NCBI GenBank assembly: GCA_003550325.1
Contig: QKWP01000219.1
Span: 168,554 to 232,553 of the forward strand
Origin: Gigaspora rosea
Lineage: Eukaryota; Glomeromycota; Glomeromycetes; Diversisporales; Gigasporaceae
Length of the DNA: 64,000 nt
Direction: 5' to 3'
In this document: positions 33,883-46,292 of the stretch, one piece after another
Layout of the letters: the number at the start of each line of letters is the position of its first letter
How positions within the stretch are numbered: the stretch's first letter is position 1
Program-made: the position numbers and the translations under genes
The notes under the pieces: generated by a model
Database searches by the model: none
What the model was told of the DNA's origin: nothing
What the model saw: the letters and a program-made list of their open reading frames with translations, nothing else

Positions 33883-36431
33883 TAGGGATGTTAAATTGCT
33901 CAAGCAGTTTGGTTTATGCTTGAAGCATACCTGCTTTGGTGCCAAAGCAAGCTAATCTGGGTTTTATAAACTAGTTTATATATAAGCATGCTCATATAAG
34001 CAGATTTATATAAGTCTGTTTATACAAGCATGCTTATACAAGCATGCTGAGTTCACAAATTGCTCAAGCAGTTTAAGTTTGTGCTTGACTAAACCAGTTT
34101 ATATATAAGCATGCTTCTACAAGTATGCTTAATAATTTATGAGACTTGTTATTGCCACCCCCCACTTTTGTTAATGCCACCCCCTATCCCGGAATCCGGC
34201 CCATTTCCGGCCTTTCCGGACCACTTCCGACCTAAATCATGTGACCCAAGCCACAAAACAAGGTCACATGACCAATAAAATTTGTCTCCAAGCTATTTAG
34301 TTACACAAATTTGTGGTGCATAATTTGTGTAACCTTTTTATCCAATCTATTTATAGACTGGGGTCCTAGGTCCGGTCCGGGTCTATATAGAATTTTATTA
34401 ATAAAATTCTACAAATTCTTAAAATTCACAAATTCTTATTAATTAATTCTAATTTAATGCACTAAGTAAACTTGTTTAGCACCTAAAAATACACCAAATC
34501 GGCTAAGTTGTTTTTATTTTACTTGAAATTTGGAGAAAAGATGCATAATTTTGGATTTTTGATCAAAAAAGTCAAATTTAAGCATCTTTTCTCCAAATTT
34601 CAAGTAAAATAAAAACAACCCTGCCGATTTAATGTATTTTTAGGTGCTGAACAAGTTTACTTAGTGCATTAAGTTAGAATTAATTAGTAAAATTTTATGA
34701 ATCATAAGATTTTATAGAATTTTATTAATAAAATTCTATAAAATCTTATAATTCACAAATTTTTATTAATTAATTCTAACAAAATGCACTAAGTAAACTT
34801 GTTCAGCACCTAAAAATACATTAAATCGGCAGGGTTGTTTTTATTTTACTTGAAATTTGGAGAAAAGATGCATAATTTTGGATTTTTGATCAAAAAAGTC
34901 AAATTTAAGCATCTTTTCTCCAAATTTCAAGTAAAATAAAAACAACCCTGCCGATTTAATGTATTTTTAGGTGCTGAACAAGTTTATTTAGTGCATTAAG
35001 TTAGAATTAATTAGTAAAATTTTATGAATCATAAGATTTTATAGAATTTTATTAATAAAATTCTATAAAATCTTATGATTCATAAAATTTTACTAATTAA
35101 TTCTAACTTAATGCACTAAGTAAACTTGTTCAGCACCTAAAAATACATTAAATCGGCTGTGTTGTTTTTATTTTACTTGAAATTTGGAGAAAAGATGCTT
35201 AAATTTGACTTTTTTGATCAAAAATCCAAAATTATGCATCTGTTCTCCAAATTTCAAGTAAAATAAAAACAACTTAGCCGATTTGGTGTATTTTTAGGTG
35301 CTAAACAAGTTTACTTAGTGCATTAAATTAGAATTAATTAATAAGAATTTGTGAATTTTAAGAATTTGTAGAATTTTATTAATAAAATTCTATATAGACC
35401 CGGACCGGACCTAGGACCCCGGTCTATAAATAGATTGGATAAAAAGGTTACACAAATTATGCACCACAAATTTGTGTAACCAAATAGCTTGGAGACAAAT
35501 TTTGTTGGTCATGTGACCTTGTTTTGTGGCTTGGGTCACATGATTTAGGTCGGAAGTGGTCCGGAAAGGCCGGAAATGGGCCGGATTCCGGGGTAGGGGT
35601 GGCATTAACAAAAGTGGGGGGTGGCAATAACAAGTCTCTAATTTATACTATACTAAATAAGAGGTTTGATCTATAAGATCAAACTTATCGCTAAATATCG
35701 ATATAATTACAGCCAATTCCAAACCCACTTTTTGATTATTGCTGATTTGATCATGGGTAGTTGATCATATGCTTTAAAAATACACATACATGTGCCATAC
35801 AGGATAATGATATATGTGTTCAAACAAAACAATATATGGGATAGTTATTTAATAGTTATATAGTATAGCTATTAGTTTATAATTTTTAGAAGTATATTTA
35901 AAACAGTTTAAAAATAATATAAAAACATATTTGTTTTAAGTATGTTTAAAGATAGCATTTAAAAGCATATTTGTTTTGAGCAATTTTGTATTAATATCCC
36001 AAATATCAAAATCCCAATTGTACTAAATTCTAATATACTAAATTTCAAAAGATAAATAAAAATACCAAAAATTTATAATTATGAAACTTTTTTTTTAGGT
36101 CTGTTCTTTAAGATTTAGTGCATTGGAATTTAATACAATTAGAATTCTGATATTCAGAATATTAAAAAATTAACAAGCAAACTATAAAAGTTTATGCTTT
36201 AAATCTGCTCAAGCAGGTTTTATATGATCATTTTAACATTTCTAGTTTAAAAGCATATTTGTTTAAGCATGTTTGCTTGACAGATTTAAAGCATATTTGC
36301 TTGGAGCAGGTTTAAAGCATTAAAAGCATATTTGCTTATAAGCAATGCTTAAAAAATTTATAAGCAAACTTTAAATGTTTGTGCTTCAAACCTGCTTGAG
36401 CAGGTTTTATATAAGCATTTTAATATTCCTA
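33883..36431. mobile_element. hAT-like non-autonomous element, split by a 1.5-kb palindromic element
   Basis: TIR TAGGGATGTTAAATTGCT and the complement of TAGGAATATTAAAATGCT. Flanks TAAAAAAC and TAAAAACC (7 of 8). Interior rich in AAGCATGCTTATA and CTCAAGCAGG words near both ends. No transposase ORF. The element at 34141-35638 lies inside it. Confidence 0.7.
34141..35638. mobile_element. Palindrome-of-palindromes foldback element
   Basis: Perfect 8-bp duplication TAATTTAT on both sides. Outer arms (~260 bp) start GAGACTTGTTATTGCCACCC and include GGTCCTAGGTCCGGTCCGGG. Between them sit three tandem units of about 320 bp, each itself a near-perfect palindrome (AATGCACTAAGTAAACTTG, TTACTTGAAATTTGGAGAAA and complements), centred near 34557, 34877 and 35212 and joined by shorter palindromes of ATAGAATTTTATTAATAAAA. 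No ORF. Non-autonomous; the 8-bp duplication suggests hAT-like movement. Confidence 0.85.
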
Positions 36432-36596
36432 TAAAAACCCTATAGTAAACAATCAATAAATACTTATATCGTGCCATATTAATACGATTTGAATGATTTA
36501 ACTATCATTAGAATCAGAAAAGTTGGTTCTGCAAAGTTTTAATTAGAAATTATAAAAGGTTTGCTTAGTAAAAAAAATCCTTTTATATGTAGAAAA

Positions 36597-37250
36597 GCCC
36601 TATTCGCACACTAATAGAAATTTACTATTAAATGCCCGCCGTAATTTATTATAAAATGATCATCATTTTTTACCCTTTATTTGCGATTTACTACTTAATT
36701 GGTAATCCACCAGTCAACCAGAAAGTCATCATAGTAAAAAGTGATTCAGATTACTATATAAATTTACTATAGTGCGAATATGCCGTGCACGTATTTAAAA
36801 CTTTTTTTTATACTAAGTTAATCATTTTTCTGACTTAAGAGACTTTTGTAAAGCTCATTAAAACGCATCTAATAGTGGTTAGAACGTCAAAATCAGCTTG
36901 GTGGATGCCAAGATATCTTTAAAATTCCTTTCTTTTACTATGTAAATTTTCTTGCAAACAATACTATTATTTGCAAGAAAATTTACATAGTAAAAGAAAA
37001 GTTTTTTAAAGATATCTTGGCATCTACTGAGCCGATTTTGACGCTCTAACCACCATTAGATGCGTTTTAATGAGCTTTACAAAAGTCCCTTAAGCCAGAA
37101 AGATGATTAACTTAGTATAAAAAAAAGTTTTAAATACGTGCACGCCACATTCACACTATATTAAATTTATATAGTAATCTGAGTCACTTTTTACTATGAT
37201 GACTCTCTGGTTGACTGGTGGATTACCAATTAATTATAATAAATTTTAAA
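36597..37250. mobile_element. Large foldback element (~650 bp)
   Basis: Arms of about 280 bp meet at a short loop near 36967 (TTGCAAACAATACTATTATTTGCAAG). Matching stretches include GGTAATCCACCAGTCAACCAG and CATCTAATAGTGGTTAGA with complements. No ORF. It lies in the cluster absent from block D. Confidence 0.75.
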
Positions 37251-37255
37251 CCATC

Positions 37256-37520
37256 CAATATTTATATAACTGATTTAATTGCATAATGTAACTTTTGAAT
37301 TATATATATAATTAGTATGATTTTAGGATCATATTACCAAGTTCTTTTTTTACTTATCAAGTTTATTAAAATTAGTATCAAAATTAGTTACTATAAAAAA
37401 TTTTTTCAATTGTCAAAATCACAATCATCTTAATATTGATAATACAGTATAGTGTATAACACTACATCAAAAATCTATGGATAGTTTTTAAGGACAGTGA
37501 AATTTATATAATAACTAGCA
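37256..37520. repeat. Distal part of duplicated 5' flank (block C)
   Basis: Matches 47470-47720 (shared TTGAATTATATATATAATTAG, TCACAATCATCTTAATA, ATACAGTATAGT). It resumes the C-D alignment after the insertion cluster. Confidence 0.75.
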
Positions 37521-37959
37521 ATGTACATGTGGCAAGCAACTTCGTCACCTACTTGCATTTCTTAAATAGCACTTGACTTAATATGTAACACATACAGAAT
37601 TCTATTAGTACTATACTGTGATGATTTGTAGGCTAGCAAGAAGGAACATATAAGAATATAAATACTATTTAAAGGAAAATAATTTTATCTTTTGTAAATT
37701 TGTTTATATTAACTATTTTTATTGCTCAAAATGAGAGTAAGGCTTTATTTTTAATAATATATTAAAAATAAATGTAAAAGTAATTGAATTATTTTTTATA
37801 AATGATCAGTTGTAAATATGGTCAATTGGTACAGGTTTATTAAGATTTGTGGCATGTTTATTTTTTTTAAAATAGATAATAATGATAGATTATAATGCTA
37901 ATAATAAAATTAATTGAAAAAAATAAGACAAACAAAGAATAAATAGGGCAAAGAATCAT
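37521..37959. other. AT-rich DNA, nothing recognised
   Basis: No ORF, repeat pair or RNA gene that I can support. Confidence 0.4.
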
Positions 37960-39080
37960 GATATTAAATTTACTAATGTAGTATACACTAGTGGTTAATG
38001 TTGTGTTAGTATTGGAATTATCATAATTTATCATAAGTTTCTGTAAAAAATTCTGTTGCAGAACTTACTTACTATTCAGATGTGATTAAGATTAAGTTAG
38101 TTGCATTAAAATTATCATAATTTCTATTATAGTTTATTGTAAAGAATTTAGTTACAGAATTTATTTGCTAATGCAGAAGTTAAAATCGAATTAGTACTGG
38201 AATTTTCATGATTTTATGTAAATATTGTTGCTTATTATTCCAGTGAACCAGTATTTGTTTAAGGTTGAGTTGGTTGCATTAAAATTATAATGCTTTACTA
38301 TCTGCTATAAAGGATTCTATTACAAAACTTATTCACTAATAAGTTACATACAGTAGTTGAGGGTATATGATTTTCTACTATACTACTGTAAAATTCTGTT
38401 GATAAAACTTACTTTCTAATTTGATACACACAGCAGTTAAAATTGAGTTAGTATTGGAATTATCATGATTTCTACTGTAAAAAATTCTGGTACAAAATTT
38501 CCGCACTCTTCCAATGACCACAGCATAGTTAAATTAGTTATAGTTAAATTTTTACAGATTCTACCAATTTACAAAAAAGAAGTTAGTTACATTTTACTTG
38601 TAAATGCAATACATACAATTTGTTAAGGAGTTATGATAATGATCTCTACATAAAAAATTTAGTTACAAAACTTACTTGCTATTATAGTGATTAAAGTATG
38701 TGGTTAACTTGAGTTAGTTGCATTCGAATCAATGTATTTCTGCCAAGAGTTGCTGTTAAAAATTCAATTATAGAACTTATCAATAATGGATACACATAGT
38801 TGAGTTAATATTATTTCAATTATGAGTTACTGTAAAAACTCTATTACAAAATTTACTTGTTGTTTCATTCTAAAATATGTAATTAAGATTGAGATAGTTA
38901 GAAGTTTTATAATTTCTATTATAAAATTCTAATGTGAAACTTAAACAGTCTAATAGTGGTTGAATCAATAATAGAATTATGATAATTTCTATTGTAAGTT
39001 ATAGCAAAAGTTTAACCACAGAACTTACTAGCTATTATTACAGTATGTGTTTAATATTAAGTTATATAGATTGCAATTTT
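37960..39080. repeat. Degenerate minisatellite, ~95-115 bp unit
   Basis: About ten diverged repeats of a phrase like TAAAAAATTCTGTTACAGAACTTACTTGCTATT, followed by GATTGAGTTAGTTGCATTAGAATTATCATGATTTCTA. Non-coding. Confidence 0.65.
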
Positions 39081-39479
39081 TTATTTGCATTAACAGGGTA
39101 AAACACTTTTAAAAAATTTTTAAAGGTATATTTAAGCTTCAGGAATTCATAAAACCTGAAATCAACAATATAAAAAGCGTTAATAAAGTGACAGGGCAAT
39201 TATTATCATGAAATCAGATGACTTGGCCAGATCACAAGTTCAATTTGTTATTTTGATTGTATAGTTCTTGTTGTATCTTGTTTAATGCAGGTATTTCCTA
39301 ATCAATATTTTGATGATATCCTGTATGATTGTAAAAATATGAGTTACTATGATAGGCAAGGATGTTTCAAAGATATTAAGAGCCATTAGTTAGTAGAGAA
39401 GGTTATCTTTATTTTCACCTTGTAGAGAAGGCTAGCTTTATCATCCCACCCTACCCATCTTTGTTTGATAGCTTATTCA
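39081..39479. other. Spacer between two minisatellites, nothing recognised
   Basis: No open frame or structured repeat seen. Confidence 0.4.
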
Positions 39480-40990
39480 TATTGGCAATTGGGCATCACA
39501 GCTATAATAATAGTGCAAGACTTATATTTGATAATTAGATATTTGGCTATAATACAGTAGCTTTATGTTAGTATTGAACATCATATCATAGCTATGATAG
39601 CAGCACAAGAACCTTATGTTAAAATTAAGCTTCATGCTATAATAACAGTGCTAGACCTCATGTTGGTGATTAGGCTCTGCATTTACAATAGTAATGCAAT
39701 GCTCATGTCTGTGCAAGGATCCCATGCTAGAGATTAAACTATAGTCACAATAATAGTAAAGACTCATATTCAATGATTAGGTTTTGCAGCTATAATAGCA
39801 ATACAAGGATAGTTATTAGGCAAGAACCTTATAAGTTGATTAGGCAATGCAGCTATAATAACAGTGCAAGAATTTCATACTTAAATATTAGGTTCTGTAG
39901 CTTCAATAGCAATGCAAGGACACTATGTAGCAATTAGGTTTTGAGGCTATAGTAATAATGCAAGAACCTCATTTGAGGTTAAGTAATAGCAGTGCAGGGA
40001 CCTATCATTTGGTTATTTCTATAATGTTTGTGATTAGTAGTACAAGAACTTTATAACTTAATTAGGCACTATGGCTACAACAGCAGTGCAAGCAACTCAT
40101 ATTTGATGATTGGGCTTTGTAGCTATAATATTATTGCAAGAATCTCATATTGTATTTATAGTACAAGGGTCTCATATTGACAATTAGGTCAATAGCATTT
40201 TGCTAATAATTAGGCAGAAACCTCAAGTTGATGACTAGTTACTGTGGCTACAATAGCAGTACAAAGATCTTATGTGTAATTAGGCTCTGCAGCTGCAATA
40301 ACAGTACAAGGACCTTATATTAATAAACTGGCAATATGGCAAAACCCTCATAATTTCGATTAGGCTTTGTAGCTACGATAGCAGTGCAAGAGTTTTTTGT
40401 TTGGTGATTAGTAGTATGAAGATCTTATGTTGCAATTCGGCTCTATAGTAGCAATAACAATGCAAGGGCCTCATATTGTAAATTAGGCTCCACAGCTAAG
40501 GAGATAGTACAAGAATCTCATATTTAATGATTAGGCTCCACAGCTGCAATAGTAGTGCAAGGACCTCATGTTGTTATTAGACTCTGTGGCTGCAATAGCA
40601 GTGTAAGACATCAGATTGATAATTAGGTTCCACAGTTACAATAGCTGCAATGGTAGTGAAAGACCTCATATTGCGATTAGACTCTGCAGCTGCAATAGTA
40701 GTACAAGGACCTCATGTTTTGATTAGGCTCCATAGCTTCAATAGCAGTGCAAGGACCTCTTGTTGTGATTGGGCTTCACAGCTACAATAGCAGTGTAAGG
40801 AACTCATACTGTGATTATGCTCTGTAGCTGCAATAGCAGTGCAAGAACCTCAGATTGTGATTAGGCTCTGTGGCTTCAATAGCAGTGCAAGGACTTCAGG
40901 TATTGATTAGTCTCTATAGCTGTAATAGCAATACAAGGACCTCATGCCATGATTAGGCCCCATGGCTGCAATAGCAGTGCAAGGATCTAT
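39480..40990. repeat. Degenerate minisatellite, 46-bp unit, about 33 copies
   Basis: Unit close to ATAGCAGTGCAAGGACCTCA, TGTTGTGATTAGGCTC, TGTAGCTGCA. The period is 46 bp in the cleaner right half and more eroded to the left. Stops occur in all frames, so not a repeat protein. Confidence 0.85.
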
Positions 40991-41430
40991 AGATATGTAA
41001 AAATACTCATACTGCAATATAATACTAAAACTGATTCTCATTACACTGTGTGAATTCTTCTTAGTAATATTCATATATAAAGATGCAATTGATTATAAGG
41101 TGGATAGTTAGTTTTGGATAGGAATATTCTTTAAATTTGGAAATTTTGATATAATGATATAGTGCTTGTAATTGATAGCGAATAGCCCTATATGTTCTTC
41201 TTTATCCAAATAAAGTTATATGATTAAGCAATAGTAATGCATATTTTTGGCAAAATATAATTGTGGTCAGTTACATAACAGTAGCAAAGTACAGTAATAG
41301 TACCTTACAATTTTTTTTCAAATACTCAAAAAAAAGTGAAAAAAATTCTAATGATATTTCATTTTTTTCATTTTTTCATTATTTATTTATTATTTATTTA
41401 TTATTTTTATTTATTTAAACAGGTGCATAT
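40991..41430. other. AT-rich DNA and homopolymers
   Basis: Ends in a (TTTATTTA)n-like stretch (41380-41420). No gene seen. Confidence 0.45.
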
Positions 41431-41436
41431 TAGGGC

Positions 41437-41959
41437 TAGCTAGGGATAGGTTTGGTCAGTTATAGTCAGTTTCAGTTAGTTATTATCAACTGTTTGCATA
41501 TAGCCAACCAAGTGTGGTCAGTTAATAGGCGACTATAGTTGATCAATTATTTTACTAAGTAAAGGTTTTTCGATCCTTTAATTAAAGTTGTAGAGCCAAT
41601 TCTTCCAATTCTAACAGCAGTTAGATCATCAAATTGGTTTAGTCAATCTGTTTTTAAATCTGGCATCAGCTACAATTCAGTCGGTCAGCTAAGCCAGGAC
41701 CCCAAAATATACATAGATAGGTTGGATATGAGTTTGCTTATTTTTGAGGTTTTTAATACAGATCTTTTCTATTTATAATAATTTTTTTGCTTATTTTTGA
41801 AGTTTTTTCTGCAAATCTTTCCTTTTTAGTAATTGTATAATTAACCTGACCTATCTATTTATATTTCGGGGGTTCTGCTAAGCCCCTCTAACCGACTAGA
41901 ATCGGCTATAGCTATAGCCAGTCACAAATGGCTATAACTGTAACCGTACCCATCCCTAG
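41437..41959. mobile_element. hAT-like element with CTAGGGATRGG ends, split by a MITE
   Basis: Left TAGGGATAGGTTTGGTCAGTTATAG and right complement TAGGGATGGGTACGGTTACAGTTATAG. The flanks share TTAGGGC. The hAT-type MITE copy 2 (41696-41876) is inserted in it. No ORF. Confidence 0.6.
41696..41876. mobile_element. hAT-type MITE, copy 2
   Basis: AGGACCCCAAAATATACATAGATAGG end with its complement; perfect 8-bp duplication GCTAAGCC at 41688-41695 and 41877-41884. 181 bp, same family as 16522-16700. Confidence 0.85.
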
Positions 41960-42629
41960 TTAGGGCGTAGTATTTGCATTATATCTAAGCCATAAGCTAC
42001 GATCAGCAGAACATATTTTTCTTTTATTTAGTTTAATTTTGTGTGACACTATACGTAGAGAATTTATGACACAACATCTACTTTTTTATTTTATTTATTT
42101 ATACAAGAACAAAAAAAATTTTAAATGGTATGTTATTTACATAATTGAACCAATGCAAAAAAAGGTCAAATTCTTTTGTTACAATTTTTTGTTACTGCCT
42201 TTGACGATCACTGATTATCAATTAATCATACTGGCAAAAAAATTAGAAGAAAAAAAACCAAAATTCTAAAAAACTTCAGAAAGTATACAAGCATAAAAAG
42301 AAAGTTTTTTTTTTAATGGAATTAAGTTGCTTTTAACCGATTCAAATGCTCTCGCATCTAATATAGTATAGTATAGTATAATATCTTATGATATCATATC
42401 ATATAATATGATATATAATAATAATATAATAAAAATGGTGGGTGTAAAAATTTCCTTTATAGATTAAGAGGAAATTTTGACTGCTGATCATATGCACAAA
42501 AGCAATACAAAAAATACGATAAATAGTAAAAAAAGATACACCACATAAACATAAATAGCAAGGAAGATTACACTGCATAAACAAATTAGGTAAGGTGGAG
42601 CAGTCAAAATTGAATAGCTTTAAATAAAT
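41960..42629. other. AT-rich intergenic DNA with (TATAG)n
   Basis: Includes a short TATAG/ATATC repeat run (42358-42420). ORFs at 42039-42269 (+) and 42399-42584 (-) are short, AT-driven and unconserved in the sister block, so not called. Confidence 0.45.
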
Positions 42630-44775
42630 TACAGTAATATAAATAATTTAACACAAATAAATCTAAGTGACATAATATAGTTAAAAATTTTATGCTTATT
42701 AAATAAGCTATTGTGTAATAAATTTTTTTGACTTTTAAATAAAAACAAATCAACATCGCTTAATCAAATTTATTACAAACTTTCTTAAATAAATTTGCAA
42801 GTTTTAGAATGTTTTAAAAAAATTTTGTTACTAAATTTATTAAGTTATTGTGAGTTATTTTTGCCCAGTATTTCTGTTTCTACTGACTTTTCCCATTTTG
42901 TTAGTGCGTTATGTCTAGCATCTCTTTTTATAGCACTAAAGAATTTATTCGGTTTTTATGTTAACAATTTGTAAAAGCGAGATGATAAAAGCAAGATGAT
43001 ATTGAATCATTTTAAATTTATTAAATTCTAATAAGTTAAATTCTCAAGTTTTACCAGGTAATGGATTAAATAACACGAAATATGAAGATAAATACTTAAA
43101 GGCACTTTAATATACTATTAGTGGCGAATATTAGAAAATTTAAAATGGCAGAATAAATTATAACAACTTATATTTAAAACAAATAAGTATACATTATGGG
43201 CAAATTGTCTAATAGAGGATATTTGGTAAATGAGCAAGTGCTGCTTTGCGGCACGTGCAGCCAATCATTTGTCAAATTACCGTATTCGACAATTTCCCAA
43301 TAATGGTGTTATACAGCAATTTATGATCATGATTGGTAGGAATCGCTCGCTGAGTTTTAATTGAATAAAAATGATTACGTCGTAACACATGAAATTTTTT
43401 TTACAAACATATGAGTTTGTCAGATAATCTAGGTTATATTCACAAAACTGTAATATTCTTGGAGATTTTCATAGTTACAGTATTTTTCAAGCTTAACACG
43501 CTTGTTTAATAGCCTCATTTTACAAATTTTGGTTTATTTAAAAAAAAAGTATAACCATAAAGTAGAAGATATAATATATGGAATGTTGCCTGATGCAGCC
43601 CCAAAAGTATTAAAAAGACATATATATAAATCAACAATCGATACTTATGGTTTGATATTGTGACAGAAATAACAATCAGTCCAAGACTTTACTATTTGAT
43701 TATAATTTACTTTGATAATTTATGTTTAAAAAGTTCACTAAGACAAAATTTTTAAACACGATGCAACCTAATCTCTTTATTAAATTGGTTAAACAATGTA
43801 TGGATCCAGATTATAAAAACGACCTGCTGTCGAAGACATTGTTTTAAAACTTCATAGGTTTAAAGTTATTCTTCTGATAAAACCAATAATGTTTATCAAT
43901 ATTAAAAGAATTTACGATCATTAAACAAAAATATCAGCAACAAAAATAACTGCAAAAATAATTTGTAACAAATAAAAAATATTCTAATATTAAAATCAAT
44001 ACATTCTTTTAAATTTCATATGCATACAATCATAGTTGGCACTGACCAGTTGGACAAACTTGATCAGTCTGGTTCATGGTTATGACTAGTTAAATTGATT
44101 AGTTTTATATAATACTGTTGAACCTCCCATACCGATCCTGCCAAAACTGATAACCTGTAAAATCTGATAAAAAATTAATCTACCAAGTCGCTTTTTGCTA
44201 TATGAATATAATGGTTTATGATGAGTTCAAATCCAATAACCTTTAAAATACCGATACAAAACCTGTCCACCATGCATACCGGTTTGGGGAGGTTCAACTG
44301 TAACTGAATTTGGAAATAATAATAGTTTTGTTAGAATGCATTAATAGAAACAATATGAAATAAGAAAAGGATTAATTAATGAGTTTAAATAGATTTTAAA
44401 AAATAAATGATAGAGTAAGTTTGATAATAGCATTATTAAGGATAGTAATTTCTATATGATAGCTCAAATAAGATATCATTGATTAGGAAATTGTACTAGG
44501 ATTATACTTTTTTTTTAAAGAAAATTATATTATAAAAATTTATTTAGTCATTCTATAAGCTCTATTTTAATTTCTGTATCTGAAGTTTTATTATTTATAT
44601 ATTAAAGAAGTGCTTAAAAACTAAATCATTTACGAATTTTAAAGATCAATGGATGTAAAAAAGATCATATAAATAAGATTCTTTGATAGCTTCCTTAAAA
44701 AAAGAAGTAATTATTATGTATGGATAAATTTGAAGCTCCCTAAATTAAATAATACTAAAATTTAATAATTGCACT
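42630..44775 (-). repeat. Duplicated spacer and 3' flank of gene D
   Basis: 42630-43100 matches 25655-26220; 43430-44775 matches the 3' flank of gene C. A small MITE (43198-43302, ends TGGGCAAATTGTC and GACAATTTCCCA) lies between, and a pogo-like MITE occupies 44115-44300. Confidence 0.75.
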
Positions 44776-46292
44776 TTAATTCTTTTTTTGAATTTGGAAT
44801 ATTTCATATTCTGATACTGAAAACGAATCTTTTGTATTTCTAATTGCTATTTCATATGCATATTGCCTACAATAAGTTATATTTTGAAGCATACAAAGAT
44901 CACCTTCAGCATAAAATGCACCAAAACATGGACCAGAACTAGGACTATTATAAATTGCATATTTAGTATTTTTTTACATGACTTAAAGTAGAGGAAAGAA
45001 TAGTGCCATTTTTCAAAGAAAAAATAAAGCTATCATTGCAATCTGTCCAGTAACCTTTTTTTGATTTATCCCATTGAGTTGGATTATAACCGCCAAGAAT
45101 TTCATCAGTATTATTAACCTTCATTACCACAATAGTATTCTCTTGCTTGTCACATAATTTCCAAAATGTAGCAACATTAAAACCATCTCTAGTTCCACGA
45201 AGAAGTAATTTAAATTCATACGGATTATCTTTTATTGAATATGGAATAGCTTTTTTATCAATCCATGATGCAATTTCGGCTGCATGTTCTTCATTAATAA
45301 CTGTTGAAAATGATTCCATCGCACGCGTTGGTAATGTGGGTTTCAAAATTATTCGAGGTGGAAGAATTTTTGATGATATTTCTCGATTTGGATTGGTAAT
45401 CCTTTTCATTATATCTTTCCAAAGATCTCGTTCTAGGATTGCTTGATATGGTTCTATTTTACCAACAATATCATCTCCAGGTATTTGAAAATAACGGATA
45501 TGAGGTAAACAATTTTGTAAAGTAGTTTTAAAGTTTGAAAATTTTCAGGAGTCAAATTTTCTGGTCCACTTGATTGTAAGTTTGGATTTTGTGCAATACC
45601 CCATTTAATTACATAATTCCAAATTTTTAATTCCTCCATTTGTAAATCATCTCGTTTAATAAGGGATACTAATGCATTTCCTTGAAGTGATGTAAAATCT
45701 TCAGAGTCAAAAATCTTAGTTGGATACTTTACCAAAAAATCATTACACCATTTTTGCAAATTTTGAAATTGATTATTTTGAAAGCTTTTTTGATAAATTT
45801 GTGTAAAATGTAAACGAAGCCAGTGAGATTTTTCTTCAATCAAGTGCTTTTCAAGGAATGTAGTCAATTCTTCAAGAAGAAACTCGTTAGCCATAATTAA
45901 AAGATCAAAAATGAATGATGTATCTTGATTTTCTAATAAAATTACTCCTCCATAAATATATCTGCATTAAATTTATAAATTTTGCCAGATTAATTCTTGC
46001 GCATATAATAAATTTTATGATAAATGTGTTATATAACTTACTTAATAATGACATCGAATTGTTCAATAGAAGTACATTTTAAATTAATTGTTTTTATATT
46101 ACTATTATCTTTGCAGATTTTTGATAATTCGTTACGAAAATACAAGGATCTATATCTTAAAATATTTGAATGTGCTTGAAATATACTTGCATTTGATGAC
46201 TCTCCTATTTTAATTATTACATTGAAATCTTCTTTATCATCAAGAAGTTCAAGATAGTTATTTGAAAGTTTTTCAAAAAATTTCTTCCTCAT
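44776..46292 (-). pseudogene. BTB-BACK-TLDc gene D, frameshifted
   Basis: Same exon plan as C: exon 1 at 46292-46042, an 80-nt intron (45962-46041), exon 2 from 45961. It is nearly identical to C but has two single-base length changes. A T-run near 45527 is one base shorter, which shifts the frame after ENFQTLK. A T-run at 44969-44975 has seven T where C has six, which shifts the frame after LSHVKKY. Both changes are in homopolymers, so sequencing error is possible. If real, the protein would stop after BACK, without TLDc. The reading of BTB (EDFNVIIKIGESSNASIFQ), BACK and most of TLDc (INEEHAAEIASWIDKK) is otherwise clean, so the gene is either recently dead or mis-assembled. Confidence 0.85.

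Noticed and set aside
39480-40990. CRISPR-like array
   Set aside because: The units are contiguous degenerate repeats with no unique spacers, in a eukaryotic context; it is a minisatellite.
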